Assembly (NCBI RefSeq): GCF_900142925.1
Contig: NZ_FRCN01000002.1
Location: 186,001 to 250,000 of the forward strand
Reading direction: 5' to 3'
DNA from: Chitinophaga sp. CF418
GTDB lineage: Bacteria > Bacteroidota > Bacteroidia > Chitinophagales > Chitinophagaceae
Length of the DNA stretch: 64,000 bases
Part shown: positions 8,403 to 17,438 of the stretch, piece by piece
Layout of the letters: the number at the start of each line of letters is the position of its first letter
How positions within the stretch are numbered: the stretch's first letter is position 1
Notes under the pieces: model-generated
Told to the model about the DNA's origin: nothing
Database searches by the model: none
Seen by the model: the letters and a program-made list of their open reading frames with translations, nothing else
Program-made: the position numbers and the translations under genes

Positions 8403-11400
8403 CTATTTCTTCCCTCCCATCGCTTCATACAGCACTTCCATAATATTCTCCCGCACATGCTGTGTTATCAGCCTTTTATTATCCCCACCGGCAGGACAAA
8501 CACGGTTGCTCAGGAAGATGAACACCAGCTGCGACTGTGGATCTACCCATATACAGGTGCCCGTAAAACCGGTATGACCATAAGTAAGCGGCGAGGCACT
8601 TTTACATGGATAGGGCTCTCCATGGCGGCCATTATCTTTTTCAGGTTTATCAAATCCCAGTCCGCGCCTGCTTACATTGCTATTATAGCTTGTGAACAAC
8701 TGCAGCGTCTCAGACCTGATATATTCTTTTCCATCGTATTTGCCACCATTCAGTAACATCTGCATGAGAATAGCCAGGTCTTCCGCATTGGAGAACAGTC
8801 CGGCATGCCCTGCCACACCGCCAAACATGGCCGCGCCCGGATCATGTACATCCCCACGTATCCACTGACGGCGGAAGATAGGCTCATTCTCTGTTGGCGC
8901 CAGCTGTGATAGCTGGAAGCGTTCCCGCGGACGGAAACCTGTATTGGCCATGCCCAGTGGCTCATAGAATGTTTCGCGTACATAGCGGTTCAGTTTCTTG
9001 CCTGTCAGCTGTTCTACAATTTCTCCCAGGAAGATGAAGTCATTGTCGCTGTATACATATCCCTGTTGTGGTTTCAGCGGGCTCTCCAGGATGCGGCGGT
9101 ACATAGTATCCACATAATCGCCTCTCATATACAGATGTTCTGCTACCCGCACAGAATACACGGAATCTGCATAGGTATGGAACAATGCTGTGTCCGGGAC
9201 TCCTTTTGCATCTATCACATCCTTAAAGAATGGAATAAAGGCCACCAATCCTGCCTGGTGCAGCAGCACATCGCGAATGCGCAGGCCAGCTTTGTTCGTG
9301 CCTTTCACCCATGGCAGATAATCGCCCAGCGTACTATCGAGGCTGAGTTTTCCTTCATCATAGAGGTGCATCACAGAAAGCGTGGTAGCGCATATCTTGG
9401 TTACTGATGCCAGATCGTATACCGCATTGGTCGTAACGGGTTCGCGCTTGGCGTAGTCAAAATATCCGAAAGTCTTATCGTACACGATCTTACCGTCTTT
9501 CATTGCCAGTATCTCACAACCCGGTGCAGCACCTTTGGCGATCATCTCGTTTGCCAGCACATCGATCTTCTGTAACACCTGGCTGCTCATACCCACGGTC
9601 TCGGGTTTCACATGCTGCAGTTCTGTTTTCACTATAGGGTTTGGCGGCGTTTGTATGATACCGGTACCATACGGGAAGTTCGGGCATACCGTTACCGATA
9701 GCTTACCCTTCGCTGCCTGCTGGCCAAATAAGATAGCTGCCGCTGTACGCTGGGTAATATCATCATCCTCATAAGCCGCAATAACGGTAGGCGCATCGCA
9801 GAAATACTGGATAGCATAAGGATTACCAAATACAACAGTAACCGAAGGCATTTCCTGTTGCAGCTGCTGTATAAGCAGGCGCTCTGCTGTACTGATACCA
9901 AAATTGTTAGCCGGACGGCGGGCATAGTTATGCAGGCTGATGATCACAGCCTGGTAGTCCCGCTTCAGGCGCTCCACTACCTGCGGTACCTGGGTTTCCG
10001 ACTGACGGGCAGTGAAAATGAAAGAATTCACATCCGGCCGGAGGGTCTTAACAGTTTGCAGAAAAGCATTATTCACATCTGCACCTACCGCAATAACGGC
10101 GATCTTGCCGGGTGTATGCAGCGTGAACGGAATAAGGTTGTTATCATTCTTCAGTAAAGTAATAGCGTGCTCACCTATGCTTTGGGTAAGGGAGTCTGTC
10201 GCCGCATTCAGATCACTGGTCAGGTTATTCACATCTATGAACTGCGGTTTGTTCAGCCCCAGTTTATATTTAGCCAGCAACACTTTCTTTACCCGCTGGT
10301 ACACTTCCTCTTTAGAGATCTGTCCTCTTCTGATGGCATGTTTGATAGCATCCACACTTCCTGCCGCTGTAGAAGGCAGCATCATCATATCATTTCCCGC
10401 CAATAGCGACTGAGCAGCCTCTTCCCCGCCAGTGTAAAACTTAGCGATACCTTTCATCTCCAATGCATCAGTGATGACAATGCCTTTATACCCGAGCTCT
10501 CCCTTCAGGAAATCGGTGATGGCTTTATGCGAAATGGAAGTAGGCGTATTGGGTGTGCTGTCGAGCGCCGGAATGTAAAGATGGGCCATCATGATACTCT
10601 GCACCCCTGCTTCTATTGCCCTGCGGAAAGGATAGAGTTCCAGCGAGTCCAGTTGCTCCCTGCTTTTCCGGATCACCGGCATATCCAGGTGAGAGTCTAC
10701 ATCAGTATCGCCGTGACCGGGAAAGTGTTTGGCAACTGCCATCACATTCTGATCCTGTATGCCCCTGATGACCTGTACACCCATACGGGCTACCTGGAAT
10801 TTATCCTGACCGAAAGAACGGTCATTGATCACAGGATTATTGGGGTTGTTATTTACATCCATATCGGGCGCATAGTCCACATGAATACCCAGGCGCCTGC
10901 ATTGCATAGCCAGCACCTGTCCGTACCTGTAAGCCAGCGTGCTGTCCTGCATGGCGCCCAGCATCAGCTGGCGGGGCAGTGGTTTTACGCTGTCCAGGCG
11001 CATGCCCAGCCCCCATTCCCCGTCTATGGCTATCATAAGCGGGGTTTTCGAGATGGATTGGTAGTAGTTGGTGAGATTAGCCTGCCGTACAGGGCCTCCC
11101 TGAAAAAAGATGAGTCCCCCTACCTTGTTGTCCTGGATATCCTTCGCTACTTTTCTAACGTGGTCTTCCCCGAGGTTAGAATGCGCCCTGATCATGATGA
11201 GCTGGGCAATGCGTTCGTCGTCGTCCAGCGATTCGAAGACGCTATCCACCCAACGGGTGGCTTCATCATCCTGCTTTACCTTTACGGGTTTATTGCTTTT
11301 TGCTTCCTTTAGCACCTGTTGTTTTGGCGTTCCGGGCCCTGGTTCCTTTCCCGGCATTTTCCGGGGCACACCCCCTCCTGCCATGCATAGAGAAGAGAGA

Positions 11401-11429
11401 CCTAAAATCATTAATTGCTTCATCATCAT
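8403..11429 (-). CDS. GH3 beta-N-acetylglucosaminidase fused to class C-type serine beta-lactamase/esterase
   Basis: A 1008-aa exported two-enzyme fusion. Residues about 60-400 are a GH3 NagZ-type domain: KHFPGHGDTDVDSH near 230-245 holds the His/Asp pair of beta-N-acetylglucosaminidases and ITDALEM near 320 the nucleophile Asp. A GH3 C-terminal-like domain spans about 420-590. Residues about 630-1000 are a serine beta-lactamase/PBP4-like domain with SVTK (SxxK, near 676), YSDN (YxN, near 793) and HTG (near 951). The N-terminus is a signal peptide followed by a Gly/Pro/Lys-rich linker. This architecture recurs in Bacteroidota and suggests action on peptidoglycan fragments: sugar cleavage plus an amidase, esterase or peptidase step. 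Three consecutive ATGs leave the start uncertain by two codons. Confidence 0.92.
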   Translation of the reverse strand: MMMKQLMILGLSSLCMAGGGVPRKMPGKEPGPGTPKQQVLKEAKSNKPVKVKQDDEATRWVDSVFESLDDDERIAQLIMIRAHSNLGEDHVRKVAKDIQDNKVGGLIFFQGGPVRQANLTNYYQSISKTPLMIAIDGEWGLGMRLDSVKPLPRQLMLGAMQDSTLAYRYGQVLAMQCRRLGIHVDYAPDMDVNNNPNNPVINDRSFGQDKFQVARMGVQVIRGIQDQNVMAVAKHFPGHGDTDVDSHLDMPVIRKSREQLDSLELYPFRRAIEAGVQSIMMAHLYIPALDSTPNTPTSISHKAITDFLKGELGYKGIVITDALEMKGIAKFYTGGEEAAQSLLAGNDMMMLPSTAAGSVDAIKHAIRRGQISKEEVYQRVKKVLLAKYKLGLNKPQFIDVNNLTSDLNAATDSLTQSIGEHAITLLKNDNNLIPFTLHTPGKIAVIAVGADVNNAFLQTVKTLRPDVNSFIFTARQSETQVPQVVERLKRDYQAVIISLHNYARRPANNFGISTAERLLIQQLQQEMPSVTVVFGNPYAIQYFCDAPTVIAAYEDDDITQRTAAAILFGQQAAKGKLSVTVCPNFPYGTGIIQTPPNPIVKTELQHVKPETVGMSSQVLQKIDVLANEMIAKGAAPGCEILAMKDGKIVYDKTFGYFDYAKREPVTTNAVYDLASVTKICATTLSVMHLYDEGKLSLDSTLGDYLPWVKGTNKAGLRIRDVLLHQAGLVAFIPFFKDVIDAKGVPDTALFHTYADSVYSVRVAEHLYMRGDYVDTMYRRILESPLKPQQGYVYSDNDFIFLGEIVEQLTGKKLNRYVRETFYEPLGMANTGFRPRERFQLSQLAPTENEPIFRRQWIRGDVHDPGAAMFGGVAGHAGLFSNAEDLAILMQMLLNGGKYDGKEYIRSETLQLFTSYNSNVSRRGLGFDKPEKDNGRHGEPYPCKSASPLTYGHTGFTGTCIWVDPQSQLVFIFLSNRVCPAGGDNKRLITQHVRENIMEVLYEAMGGKK

Positions 11430-11801
11430 CGACTAAACTTACAAATTATTACTCCATAGTACATAGCGTTCCGACTATGGCTCTGAACATTTTTATGTTT
11501 AAACAGCTAATTTTTTTTACTTGACAATTTGATCCGTGGATATCATACGGCAGTAGAATTGTTTATATTTACGTTAACCTGTGATATGATTTATTTACAT
11601 AATGTCTGTAAAAGCGATGCGTTAACCATTACACATCAACAGTGAACTTCTTAAAAATAATCCATTATTTACAGCAAATCATTAAAACATATCTAGGAAA
11701 TTTCTTAAATATTTTACATTATTCAAGCAATTGCAATTTTAGTTACCAATACATTCAATTGTTTGCTATATTTGCATCCTTGCTAAAGCATTTTTTAAAA
11801 C
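11430..11801. other. AT-rich divergent intergenic region
   Basis: A 372-bp A/T-rich gap separates the divergent GH3 fusion and adk. I see no convincing gene. It contains the adk -7 element and, on the minus strand close to the GH3 start, a TAAGTTTA near-consensus element. Confidence 0.6.
11767..11774 (+). promoter_or_regulatory. -7 promoter element upstream of adk
   Basis: TATATTTG matches TAnnTTTG exactly and lies 27 bp upstream of the adk ATG. Confidence 0.5.
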
Positions 11802-12392
11802 ATGGTCAATATCATTTTATTTGGCCCTCCCGGTAGCGGTAAGGGCACTCAGAGTGCTAACCTGATTAATAAATTCGGGCTCATTCACCTGTCCACCGGC
11901 GATTTGCTGCGCAGTGAAATTGAAGCCAAAACACCCCTTGGCCTGGAAGCCAAGAAAGTGATGGACCAGGGTATACTGGTGCCAGATGAGGTGGTGATCG
12001 GCATGATCAGCTCCAAACTGGATGCCAACCCGGAAGCAAGAGGTTTTATTTTTGACGGATTCCCCCGTACTACCGCCCAGGCTGAAGCCCTGGACAAATT
12101 ACTGGCACTGAAGAAAACTTCCATTTCCGTTGTACTGGCGTTGGAAGTACCTGAGCATGAACTGATCAGCCGCCTGCTGGGCAGAGGCGCTACCTCTGGC
12201 CGTCCGGACGATGCGAATGAAGATGTGATCAGGGCCCGTATCGTGGAATATCATAATAAGACCGCTCCTGTAGCTGACCACTATGCCAAATACGGTAAGT
12301 TCAAGAAGATCAAGGGAGAAGGTTCCGTTGAGGAAATATTCGGACGCCTGAGCAAAGAGATCGAGAGCCTGGTCGTAGAGGAAAAAGTATAA
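11802..12392 (+). CDS. adk: Adenylate kinase
   Basis: A 196-aa adenylate kinase, interconverting ATP + AMP and two ADP in the cytoplasm. Motifs: P-loop GPPGSGKGT (residues 8-16), the AMP-binding STGDLLR, the signature FDGFPRTTAQA, and a short LID with GRPDD and RARIVEYHNKT. The LID lacks the zinc-binding cysteines of long Gram-positive forms, and the protein is short, as is usual in Bacteroidota. A TATATTTG promoter element lies 27 bp upstream. obgE follows on the same strand after a structured 150-bp gap, so the two may be partly coexpressed. Very secure. Confidence 0.97.
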   Translation: MVNIILFGPPGSGKGTQSANLINKFGLIHLSTGDLLRSEIEAKTPLGLEAKKVMDQGILVPDEVVIGMISSKLDANPEARGFIFDGFPRTTAQAEALDKLLALKKTSISVVLALEVPEHELISRLLGRGATSGRPDDANEDVIRARIVEYHNKTAPVADHYAKYGKFKKIKGEGSVEEIFGRLSKEIESLVVEEKV

Positions 12393-12412
12393 CAGACTAT
12401 TCCCATATATTT

Positions 12413-12495
12413 TAAACGCAAAGATTGTAAGTAAGCATTTTAGCGCGCTATGCGTAGTTAAAATGCCTGAACTTAACGATCTTTGCGTTTTTATA
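12413..12495 (+). terminator. Long imperfect hairpin between adk and obgE
   Basis: Outer arms aaacgcaaagattgtaag (12414-12431) and acttaacgatctttgcgttt (12471-12490) enclose an inner pair gcatttta / taaaatgc. The plus-strand end runs into TTTTTAT. It fits an adk terminator or an attenuating/processing structure ahead of obgE. Confidence 0.6.
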
Positions 12496-12542
12496 TTTAT
12501 ACATGCCCTTCAAACAGGGGCGTGTAGCATAAATCAAATACT

Positions 12543-13547
12543 TTGGAAAGAGGCAACTTTGTTGATTACATAAGGATCTACGCCAAATCAGGTAAAGGAG
12601 GCGCAGGAAGTGCCCACTTCATGCGTACCAAATACAACCCGGAAGCCGGTCCCGACGGTGGTGACGGTGGCCGTGGCGGGCATATTATCCTGAAAGGGAA
12701 CTCCCAGTTATGGACCCTGCTGCACCTGCGCTGGTATAAGAACGTGGTGGCAGAAGATGGCGGCAATGGCCGTGATAATAACAGTACCGGTAAGAACGGA
12801 GAGGACATCATCATTGAAGTGCCCCTGGGTACCCAGGCCTTCGATGAAGAAACCGGCGATATGGAGGCGGAAATCCTGCATGATGGAGAAGAAATAATCT
12901 GGATTCCCGGCGGACAAGGCGGACGGGGAAACAACTTTTTCAGATCCCCCACCAACCAGGCCCCGGACTATGCACAACCGGGCATGCCCAGCATTGAAGG
13001 CTGGAAAGTACTGGAACTGAAAATGCTGGCAGATGTGGGGCTGGTAGGGTTTCCCAATGCGGGAAAATCAACCCTGCTGTCCACCATCACTGCTGCCAGA
13101 CCTAAAATAGCGGACTACGCATTTACCACCCTGACCCCTAACCTGGGTATGGTACCCTACCGTAATGACCGTTCATTTGCGATAGCAGACCTTCCCGGTA
13201 TCATTGAAGGAGCACACGAAGGAAAAGGTTTGGGACACCGCTTCCTGCGTCATATTGAAAGAAACTCCGTGCTGTTGTTCCTGATCCCGGCAGATAGCCA
13301 GGATCATAAGAAGGATTTTGAGATACTGGTGAATGAGCTGGAACAATACAACCCCGAACTTCTGGATAAACAGTTTCTGCTGGCCATCAGTAAAAGCGAC
13401 ATGCTGGACGATGAGCTGAAAGAAGCGATCACAGAAGAGCTTCCTGACAATGTGCCGCATGTCTTTATCTCTTCCGTTACCCAGCAAGGTCTGTCTGAGT
13501 TGAAAGATATGCTGTGGCAGGCATTGAACAACAACACAGTAAAATAA
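12543..13547 (+). CDS. obgE: GTPase ObgE/CgtA
   Basis: A 334-aa Obg GTPase, essential in most bacteria, acting in 50S ribosome maturation and stress control. The N-terminal glycine-rich Obg fold (residues 1-160) begins with NFVDYI and contains GKGGAGS and DGGDGGRGG; the G domain shows [12 protein letters not shown] (P-loop), the TTLTPNLG switch and DLPGII. The protein ends soon after the G domain, without the OCT domain of some Firmicutes. The start is TTG at 12543: an in-frame stop lies 15 bp upstream (12525-12527) and the conserved NFVDYI begins only five residues in, so no ATG is possible without losing conserved sequence. Very secure family call. Confidence 0.97.
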   Translation: MERGNFVDYIRIYAKSGKGGAGSAHFMRTKYNPEAGPDGGDGGRGGHIILKGNSQLWTLLHLRWYKNVVAEDGGNGRDNNSTGKNGEDIIIEVPLGTQAFDEETGDMEAEILHDGEEIIWIPGGQGGRGNNFFRSPTNQAPDYAQPGMPSIEGWKVLELKMLADVGLVGFPNAGKSTLLSTITAARPKIADYAFTTLTPNLGMVPYRNDRSFAIADLPGIIEGAHEGKGLGHRFLRHIERNSVLLFLIPADSQDHKKDFEILVNELEQYNPELLDKQFLLAISKSDMLDDELKEAITEELPDNVPHVFISSVTQQGLSELKDMLWQALNNNTVK

Positions 13548-13550
13548 AAT

Positions 13551-13605
13551 AAAAAGGGATCAGCAATTGAGTAAGGATCCTACCTCCTTGTTCAATTGCT
13601 GATCC
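13551..13605 (-). terminator. Terminator between obgE and collagen-like gene
   Basis: Perfect arms ggatcagcaattga (13557-13570) and tcaattgctgatcc (13592-13605). The minus-strand continuation is CTTTTTATTTTATTTTA, so it mainly terminates the minus-strand collagen-like gene; obgE may use the same stem. Confidence 0.8.
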
Positions 13606-13679
13606 CCGCTTATATCGTTTAGTCAAAAAACGTTAGATGCCACTGTTTTGTAACCTCCACGCAACTAAACCACATCAAA

Positions 13680-14264
13680 TTAGTCTTTCAGCCCCAGGTA
13701 CAGCTGCACCGCTTTATAGTTATTCCAGTCAATCGGCGCTTTACGTGCCGGTGTACCTCCGGGTATCAGGATATACCTGTATTGCTGATATTTTACTCCA
13801 GCTTGCGTCACCGTACTAATGTCCCCGTTAGAGGTGAGCTGGATAGTATTGAGATAGAAAATCGGATCGATAGTCAAGCCACTATAAATGCTAAAATAGG
13901 GTAGCGGTATAACCGTTGGATCAGCGGCACTGAAACCATTCAGGTAAACTTTGATCTCACCAGTGCTCAGCATATCAAGATCAAGTTTGGTCTCCGCTAT
14001 TGTAGCAATGTACTGTAAGGTATCAATAGTTCCGTCTGGATTATGGACAGTATCAGGCTCATATGTTACATCCAGCCAGTCCGAATAGATCACATTGGCT
14101 GTACCAGCGGGACCGGCAGGACCAGCGGGGCCACCGGGACCGGCGGGACCAGCAGGGCCTTGTGCGCCGGCAGGACCGGTAGCTCCATCTTTGCCGCACG
14201 ATACGGCAAATAATGCGAAGGCCAGCAAAAGACAGGAAATAATGTTGAAAGACATTCGTTTCAT
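13680..14264 (-). CDS. Collagen-like repeat lipoprotein
   Basis: A 194-aa predicted lipoprotein. The signal peptide ends in the lipobox FAVSC (Cys23). Immediately after the lipid anchor come about ten Gly-X-Y triplets (GPAGAQGPAGPAG and similar, residues 24-56), i.e. a short bacterial collagen-like segment, followed by a roughly 135-residue beta-rich C-terminal domain with Tyr and Asp/Thr-rich strands that I cannot assign. Such proteins in Chitinophagaceae usually pair a short collagen-like stalk with a C-terminal head, presumably displayed at the cell surface as a trimer. The stretch is encoded by a GC-rich repetitive tract (about 14100-14190). A terminator lies downstream and the gene is single. 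Confidence 0.85.
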   Translation of the reverse strand: MKRMSFNIISCLLLAFALFAVSCGKDGATGPAGAQGPAGPAGPGGPAGPAGPAGTANVIYSDWLDVTYEPDTVHNPDGTIDTLQYIATIAETKLDLDMLSTGEIKVYLNGFSAADPTVIPLPYFSIYSGLTIDPIFYLNTIQLTSNGDISTVTQAGVKYQQYRYILIPGGTPARKAPIDWNNYKAVQLYLGLKD

Positions 14265-14713
14265 GAAGTAAAATTTTGGTTGTTATCAAATTTGGGTAAA
14301 TACTACTGTGCGACTATGCTCGAAAAGAACAGATAATGCAGGCGATACAGGGGCCGCAAAAAAAGACGTTGCTAACAGAATTATTACTGCATTAAATATA
14401 CAAAAGAAACGGCGAGTTTTAAATATCCTGGTAAATAGAAATTATTCATGTCATGAATGAAAATTCTATGAGAAATCCCACACAGGAGCCACCCTGTTAA
14501 ATACCCGCCTGCGTGAAAAACCGGAAAAGACAGGCAGGCTGAAAGCAGCTGTATCAGCAGCCTGGATAATAAATCCATGTTATTGTGGGGATTTCGATTA
14601 TCCGTTACAGAAAGCTGTCAGGAATACATGGAAATATGTGCCCGGCTGTCCCCTTCTACTGGGCAACCAGGTGATCGCACGTGACAGGCTGGAACAATTT
14701 CTCGTTGATGGTA
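14265..14713. other. Intergenic region with a perfect 7+1+7 palindrome
   Basis: A 449-bp gap between divergent lipoprotein genes. It holds the palindrome ATTCATG-T-CATGAAT at 14444-14458, a possible operator, and weak secondary structure around 14520-14565. No ORF here looks like a real gene; a 64-codon minus-strand frame (14384-14578) has no recognisable features. Confidence 0.4.
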
Positions 14714-15511
14714 ATGCACAAATCTGCATTTATTAGTTACTTTACAAAAAAACACCCTGTGAAATACATTATTACAGCATTCATTGGTGCATGCTTTATT
14801 AGTGCATGCCAACCATCTACATCTACCCCAACAACTACAACTGCAACTGACAGCACCGCAACAAAGGGAACCGCAGAGGAGGCTCCCCTGGAGGCAAGGA
14901 TACTGGGAGTCTATAAAGGCGATTTCGTTGGCAGTCCTATTTACATTACCATCAACTACTGCAGTGGCAGCAAAATAGCCGGTTACAATACACACAAAGG
15001 CCTCAGAAGAAATCTAAGCGGCAGTATTACCAACAAAGGAGATAAATTGGATATTCAGCTTTCTGAACCCGGCGATCATGAGTTTGACGGTGTTTTCTCT
15101 CTGCTGATGGATGCCTCGCTCACCAAAGCTACCGGCTCATGGAAACCCTCCAACAATAAGTCTCTGGCCGAAAAGCAGTTGTCACTCACCAAACTCATGG
15201 AAGATGCCAGCGCCCTGGGTATCAATTACATGTCAGGAGAGCACTGCGATATCCTCTTTGATGCTGATGGCAGCTGTATACTGAACTACTATGAGATGGC
15301 AAATGATTCTACCTTCTCAAAGCAAATGAACACGCTGAGAGGCACCTGGGAAAAGCAATCGGATACACTTATAGTGGTGAACTGGCAACCGAACCCGGTT
15401 TACCAGCAGCGGTCTACCACATTTATCCTCAAATATCCATCCGGCGAAGGCTCATCTATAAGTCTTACCGATACCACAGGATTTTTCAGTTTTATTGAAA
15501 ATTACTATTGA
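14714..15511 (+). CDS. Lipoprotein of unknown function
   Basis: A predicted lipoprotein of about 265 aa. The N-terminus has a basic segment, a hydrophobic core and the lipobox FISAC, then a Thr/Ser-rich linker (TSTPTTTTATDSTATK) and a domain with many beta-type stretches (GVYKGDFVGSPIYITI, GSWKPSNN, WEKQSDTLIVVNW). The layout resembles small Bacteroidota lipoproteins with lipocalin-like or META/NlpE-like barrels, but I do not assign one. Start choice is between ATGs at 14708 and 14714; both give the same signal peptide. The DUF2306 membrane gene starts 3 bp after the stop, so the two form a transcription unit. Confidence 0.75.
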   Translation: MHKSAFISYFTKKHPVKYIITAFIGACFISACQPSTSTPTTTTATDSTATKGTAEEAPLEARILGVYKGDFVGSPIYITINYCSGSKIAGYNTHKGLRRNLSGSITNKGDKLDIQLSEPGDHEFDGVFSLLMDASLTKATGSWKPSNNKSLAEKQLSLTKLMEDASALGINYMSGEHCDILFDADGSCILNYYEMANDSTFSKQMNTLRGTWEKQSDTLIVVNWQPNPVYQQRSTTFILKYPSGEGSSISLTDTTGFFSFIENYY

Positions 15512-15514
15512 TCT

Positions 15515-16204
15515 ATGCCCTCTTTCGCAAGACGTATAGCCTTTTACCTGTTTGCCGCCAGCATCCTGTACACCTCCTGGCTGATGCTGTTATTGAGTCT
15601 TCCCTATACCTCCTTTGACCGGTATGTGGACTTTCTCATGACGAAACAGCTGGTATATCATATCCGTCACTGGCGGATCAGCTTTTATGTGCATGTTTTT
15701 ACCAGCGTCATCGTACTGATAGCAGGGCTGTTGCAATTCAGCAATTATCTGCTAAAAAAATTTCCCGGCCTGCATCGCAGGTCCGGGAAAATATATGCAA
15801 TAGTCATCTTGTTCTTCAGTGGTCCCGCCGGGCTGGTCATGGGCTTTTACGCCAATGGCGGATTACCTGCCCGTATCAGTTTCGTGTTGCTCGCGTCCCT
15901 ATGGCTGCTCACCACTTTCCTGGGCTGGCGCTATGCCCTGCAACGCAGGTGGCGGCTACATACCGGCATGATGGTCCGGAGTTATGCCCTCACCTTATCT
16001 GCCATTTCATTACGCCTGTATGCTTTCCTGATAGGCACCTTCAATCTCCCTATCCGCCCCGTTCCGGCTTATATTCTTATCTCCTGGCTTAGCTGGACAT
16101 TGAACCTGCTGATAGCAGAAGCCATTATCCGCCGGGGGCTGGGATATCTTAACGATTCATTCCCAGCAGATTCTCCTTCCTCACAAAATGACCGTCTTCT
16201 GTAA
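15515..16204 (+). CDS. DUF2306 multi-pass membrane protein
   Basis: A 229-aa integral membrane protein resembling the DUF2306 family. About six or seven hydrophobic helices are visible; a characteristic stretch is HVFTSVIVLIAGLLQF followed by LHRRSGKIYAIVI, then a helix ending near RRWRLHTGMMVRSYALT. The family has no settled function. It follows the preceding lipoprotein gene by 3 bp, which suggests coexpression. Its last 56 bp overlap the 3' end of the convergent TPR lipoprotein gene (16149-16204), so the two mRNAs are complementary at their ends. Confidence 0.8.
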   Translation: MPSFARRIAFYLFAASILYTSWLMLLLSLPYTSFDRYVDFLMTKQLVYHIRHWRISFYVHVFTSVIVLIAGLLQFSNYLLKKFPGLHRRSGKIYAIVILFFSGPAGLVMGFYANGGLPARISFVLLASLWLLTTFLGWRYALQRRWRLHTGMMVRSYALTLSAISLRLYAFLIGTFNLPIRPVPAYILISWLSWTLNLLIAEAIIRRGLGYLNDSFPADSPSSQNDRLL

Positions 16205-17303
16205 TACTGTATAGTTGTTTCTCCAGCAATTTCACATCCTCCAGCTCATTGTCTTCATAACCCTCGTTTTCGGGGTCCTTCTTATACACCTGACTAAACA
16301 ATCCTATCTCGATATTGCCATTCTCTGTTAATGTGGCTACACGGAATGGTTCTTTCAGTAATACGTGCCCACCAATCAGCAGTTTGTCAATCAGCTTTCC
16401 GACATGATCAAAGCTGACGATATAATACTCCGGAGGAACATAGCCGTTCATGATGACATTCTTTACTGCATAAACAAGCGTCTTAACACTATCTGTCGCT
16501 TTTGCCAACCCCACATGATAGAATTCATATCCTACCTCACGGGAAAATTTATCATTATTACGCATTTCAGCCACAAAACGTTCATACTCGTACGATATGT
16601 AGTCTTCTCCCAGCTTTTTGCCATACTTCTCGTCCAGTACCAACGGATAGGATACCGGTTTAAACTCATGCCAGAACAGGTTCCATTGCAGTTTGTCGGG
16701 GTCAGTAGCACCGCTTAGGGCAGCAGCAACTTCAGTGTTAAAATCCGTGACGTTTCTCAGGTATTGGAGATCTTTATCCCCAAAAATGTTCTTGGTATTG
16801 CTGTACCCGAACTCAATTGCAGAGATAAGATAATAATGGGCTGCCTTTGCCTCTTGTGCCCTGGAATATACGCAAGCCAGGTTATACAACACCTTTGAAG
16901 TTGGCTTATAATCCAGCACCTCTGCTATCTCATAAGCAGACGCCGCATCCTTCAGATTATTCAGCTCTGCCAGCGCGTTACCCAGTTCAAAATAAGCCCT
17001 GGCTTGTGGCTGTTCCATGATGGACTGCTTAAACAGCTTCACCCCCTCATCAGGATTCTTCTGATTCCTGTATGCATCCACTCCTTTCAGGAAATACTTG
17101 TCGGATATCCTGCTCTTTCCCTTAGTGATGGAGACTGCACTCAGGACTAACTGTTTATCGAATATCTGGTCTTCGCTGATCACAGCGGTGAATTGTCCCT
17201 GCCCCGGATGTTGGGGATCTGCCTTTGTTGTAGCGTCCGGGGTGCTTGGGGCATTGCAGGCAAACAGGGAAATACCTGCCGCCAGCAGTAATACATAGCG
17301 CAT
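16149..17303 (-). CDS. TPR-containing lipoprotein
   Basis: A predicted lipoprotein of 384 aa. The signal peptide starts at MRYVLLLAAG and ends in the lipobox ISLFAC; the ATG at 17303 is chosen for this reason over a start 17 codons upstream. Residues about 80-190 read as two or three tetratricopeptide-like helical repeats (FLKGVDAYRNQ, AYFELGNALAELNNLKDAASAYEIAE, VLYNLACVYSRAQEAKAAHYYL), with a C-terminal domain of about 200 residues of unknown fold. TPRs mediate protein contacts; the partner is unknown. The gene is single, and the promoter side faces the 11-bp repeat cluster at 17439-17529. Confidence 0.8.
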   Translation of the reverse strand: MRYVLLLAAGISLFACNAPSTPDATTKADPQHPGQGQFTAVISEDQIFDKQLVLSAVSITKGKSRISDKYFLKGVDAYRNQKNPDEGVKLFKQSIMEQPQARAYFELGNALAELNNLKDAASAYEIAEVLDYKPTSKVLYNLACVYSRAQEAKAAHYYLISAIEFGYSNTKNIFGDKDLQYLRNVTDFNTEVAAALSGATDPDKLQWNLFWHEFKPVSYPLVLDEKYGKKLGEDYISYEYERFVAEMRNNDKFSREVGYEFYHVGLAKATDSVKTLVYAVKNVIMNGYVPPEYYIVSFDHVGKLIDKLLIGGHVLLKEPFRVATLTENGNIEIGLFSQVYKKDPENEGYEDNELEDVKLLEKQLYSITEDGHFVRKENLLGMNR

Positions 17304-17438
17304 AGGAAGTTGCTTTATTATATAAAGATAATAACAAGTATTAACATAATACATCAGCTGTACTTCGATTCTTCAAGGGAGAGATAATGCCTTTATCAGG
17401 CACCTTTGATTACTGTTTCTCATATATGAATCATCCTC

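Noticed and set aside
10527-11312. Long antisense ORF opposite the GH3 fusion, and similar long ORFs opposite typA, the patatin, the DUF3857 and the GMC genes
   Set aside because: They are mirror frames of well-supported genes with no family signal.
14384-14578. 64-codon minus-strand ORF between lipoprotein genes
   Set aside because: No start context, family or conserved feature; composition looks random.
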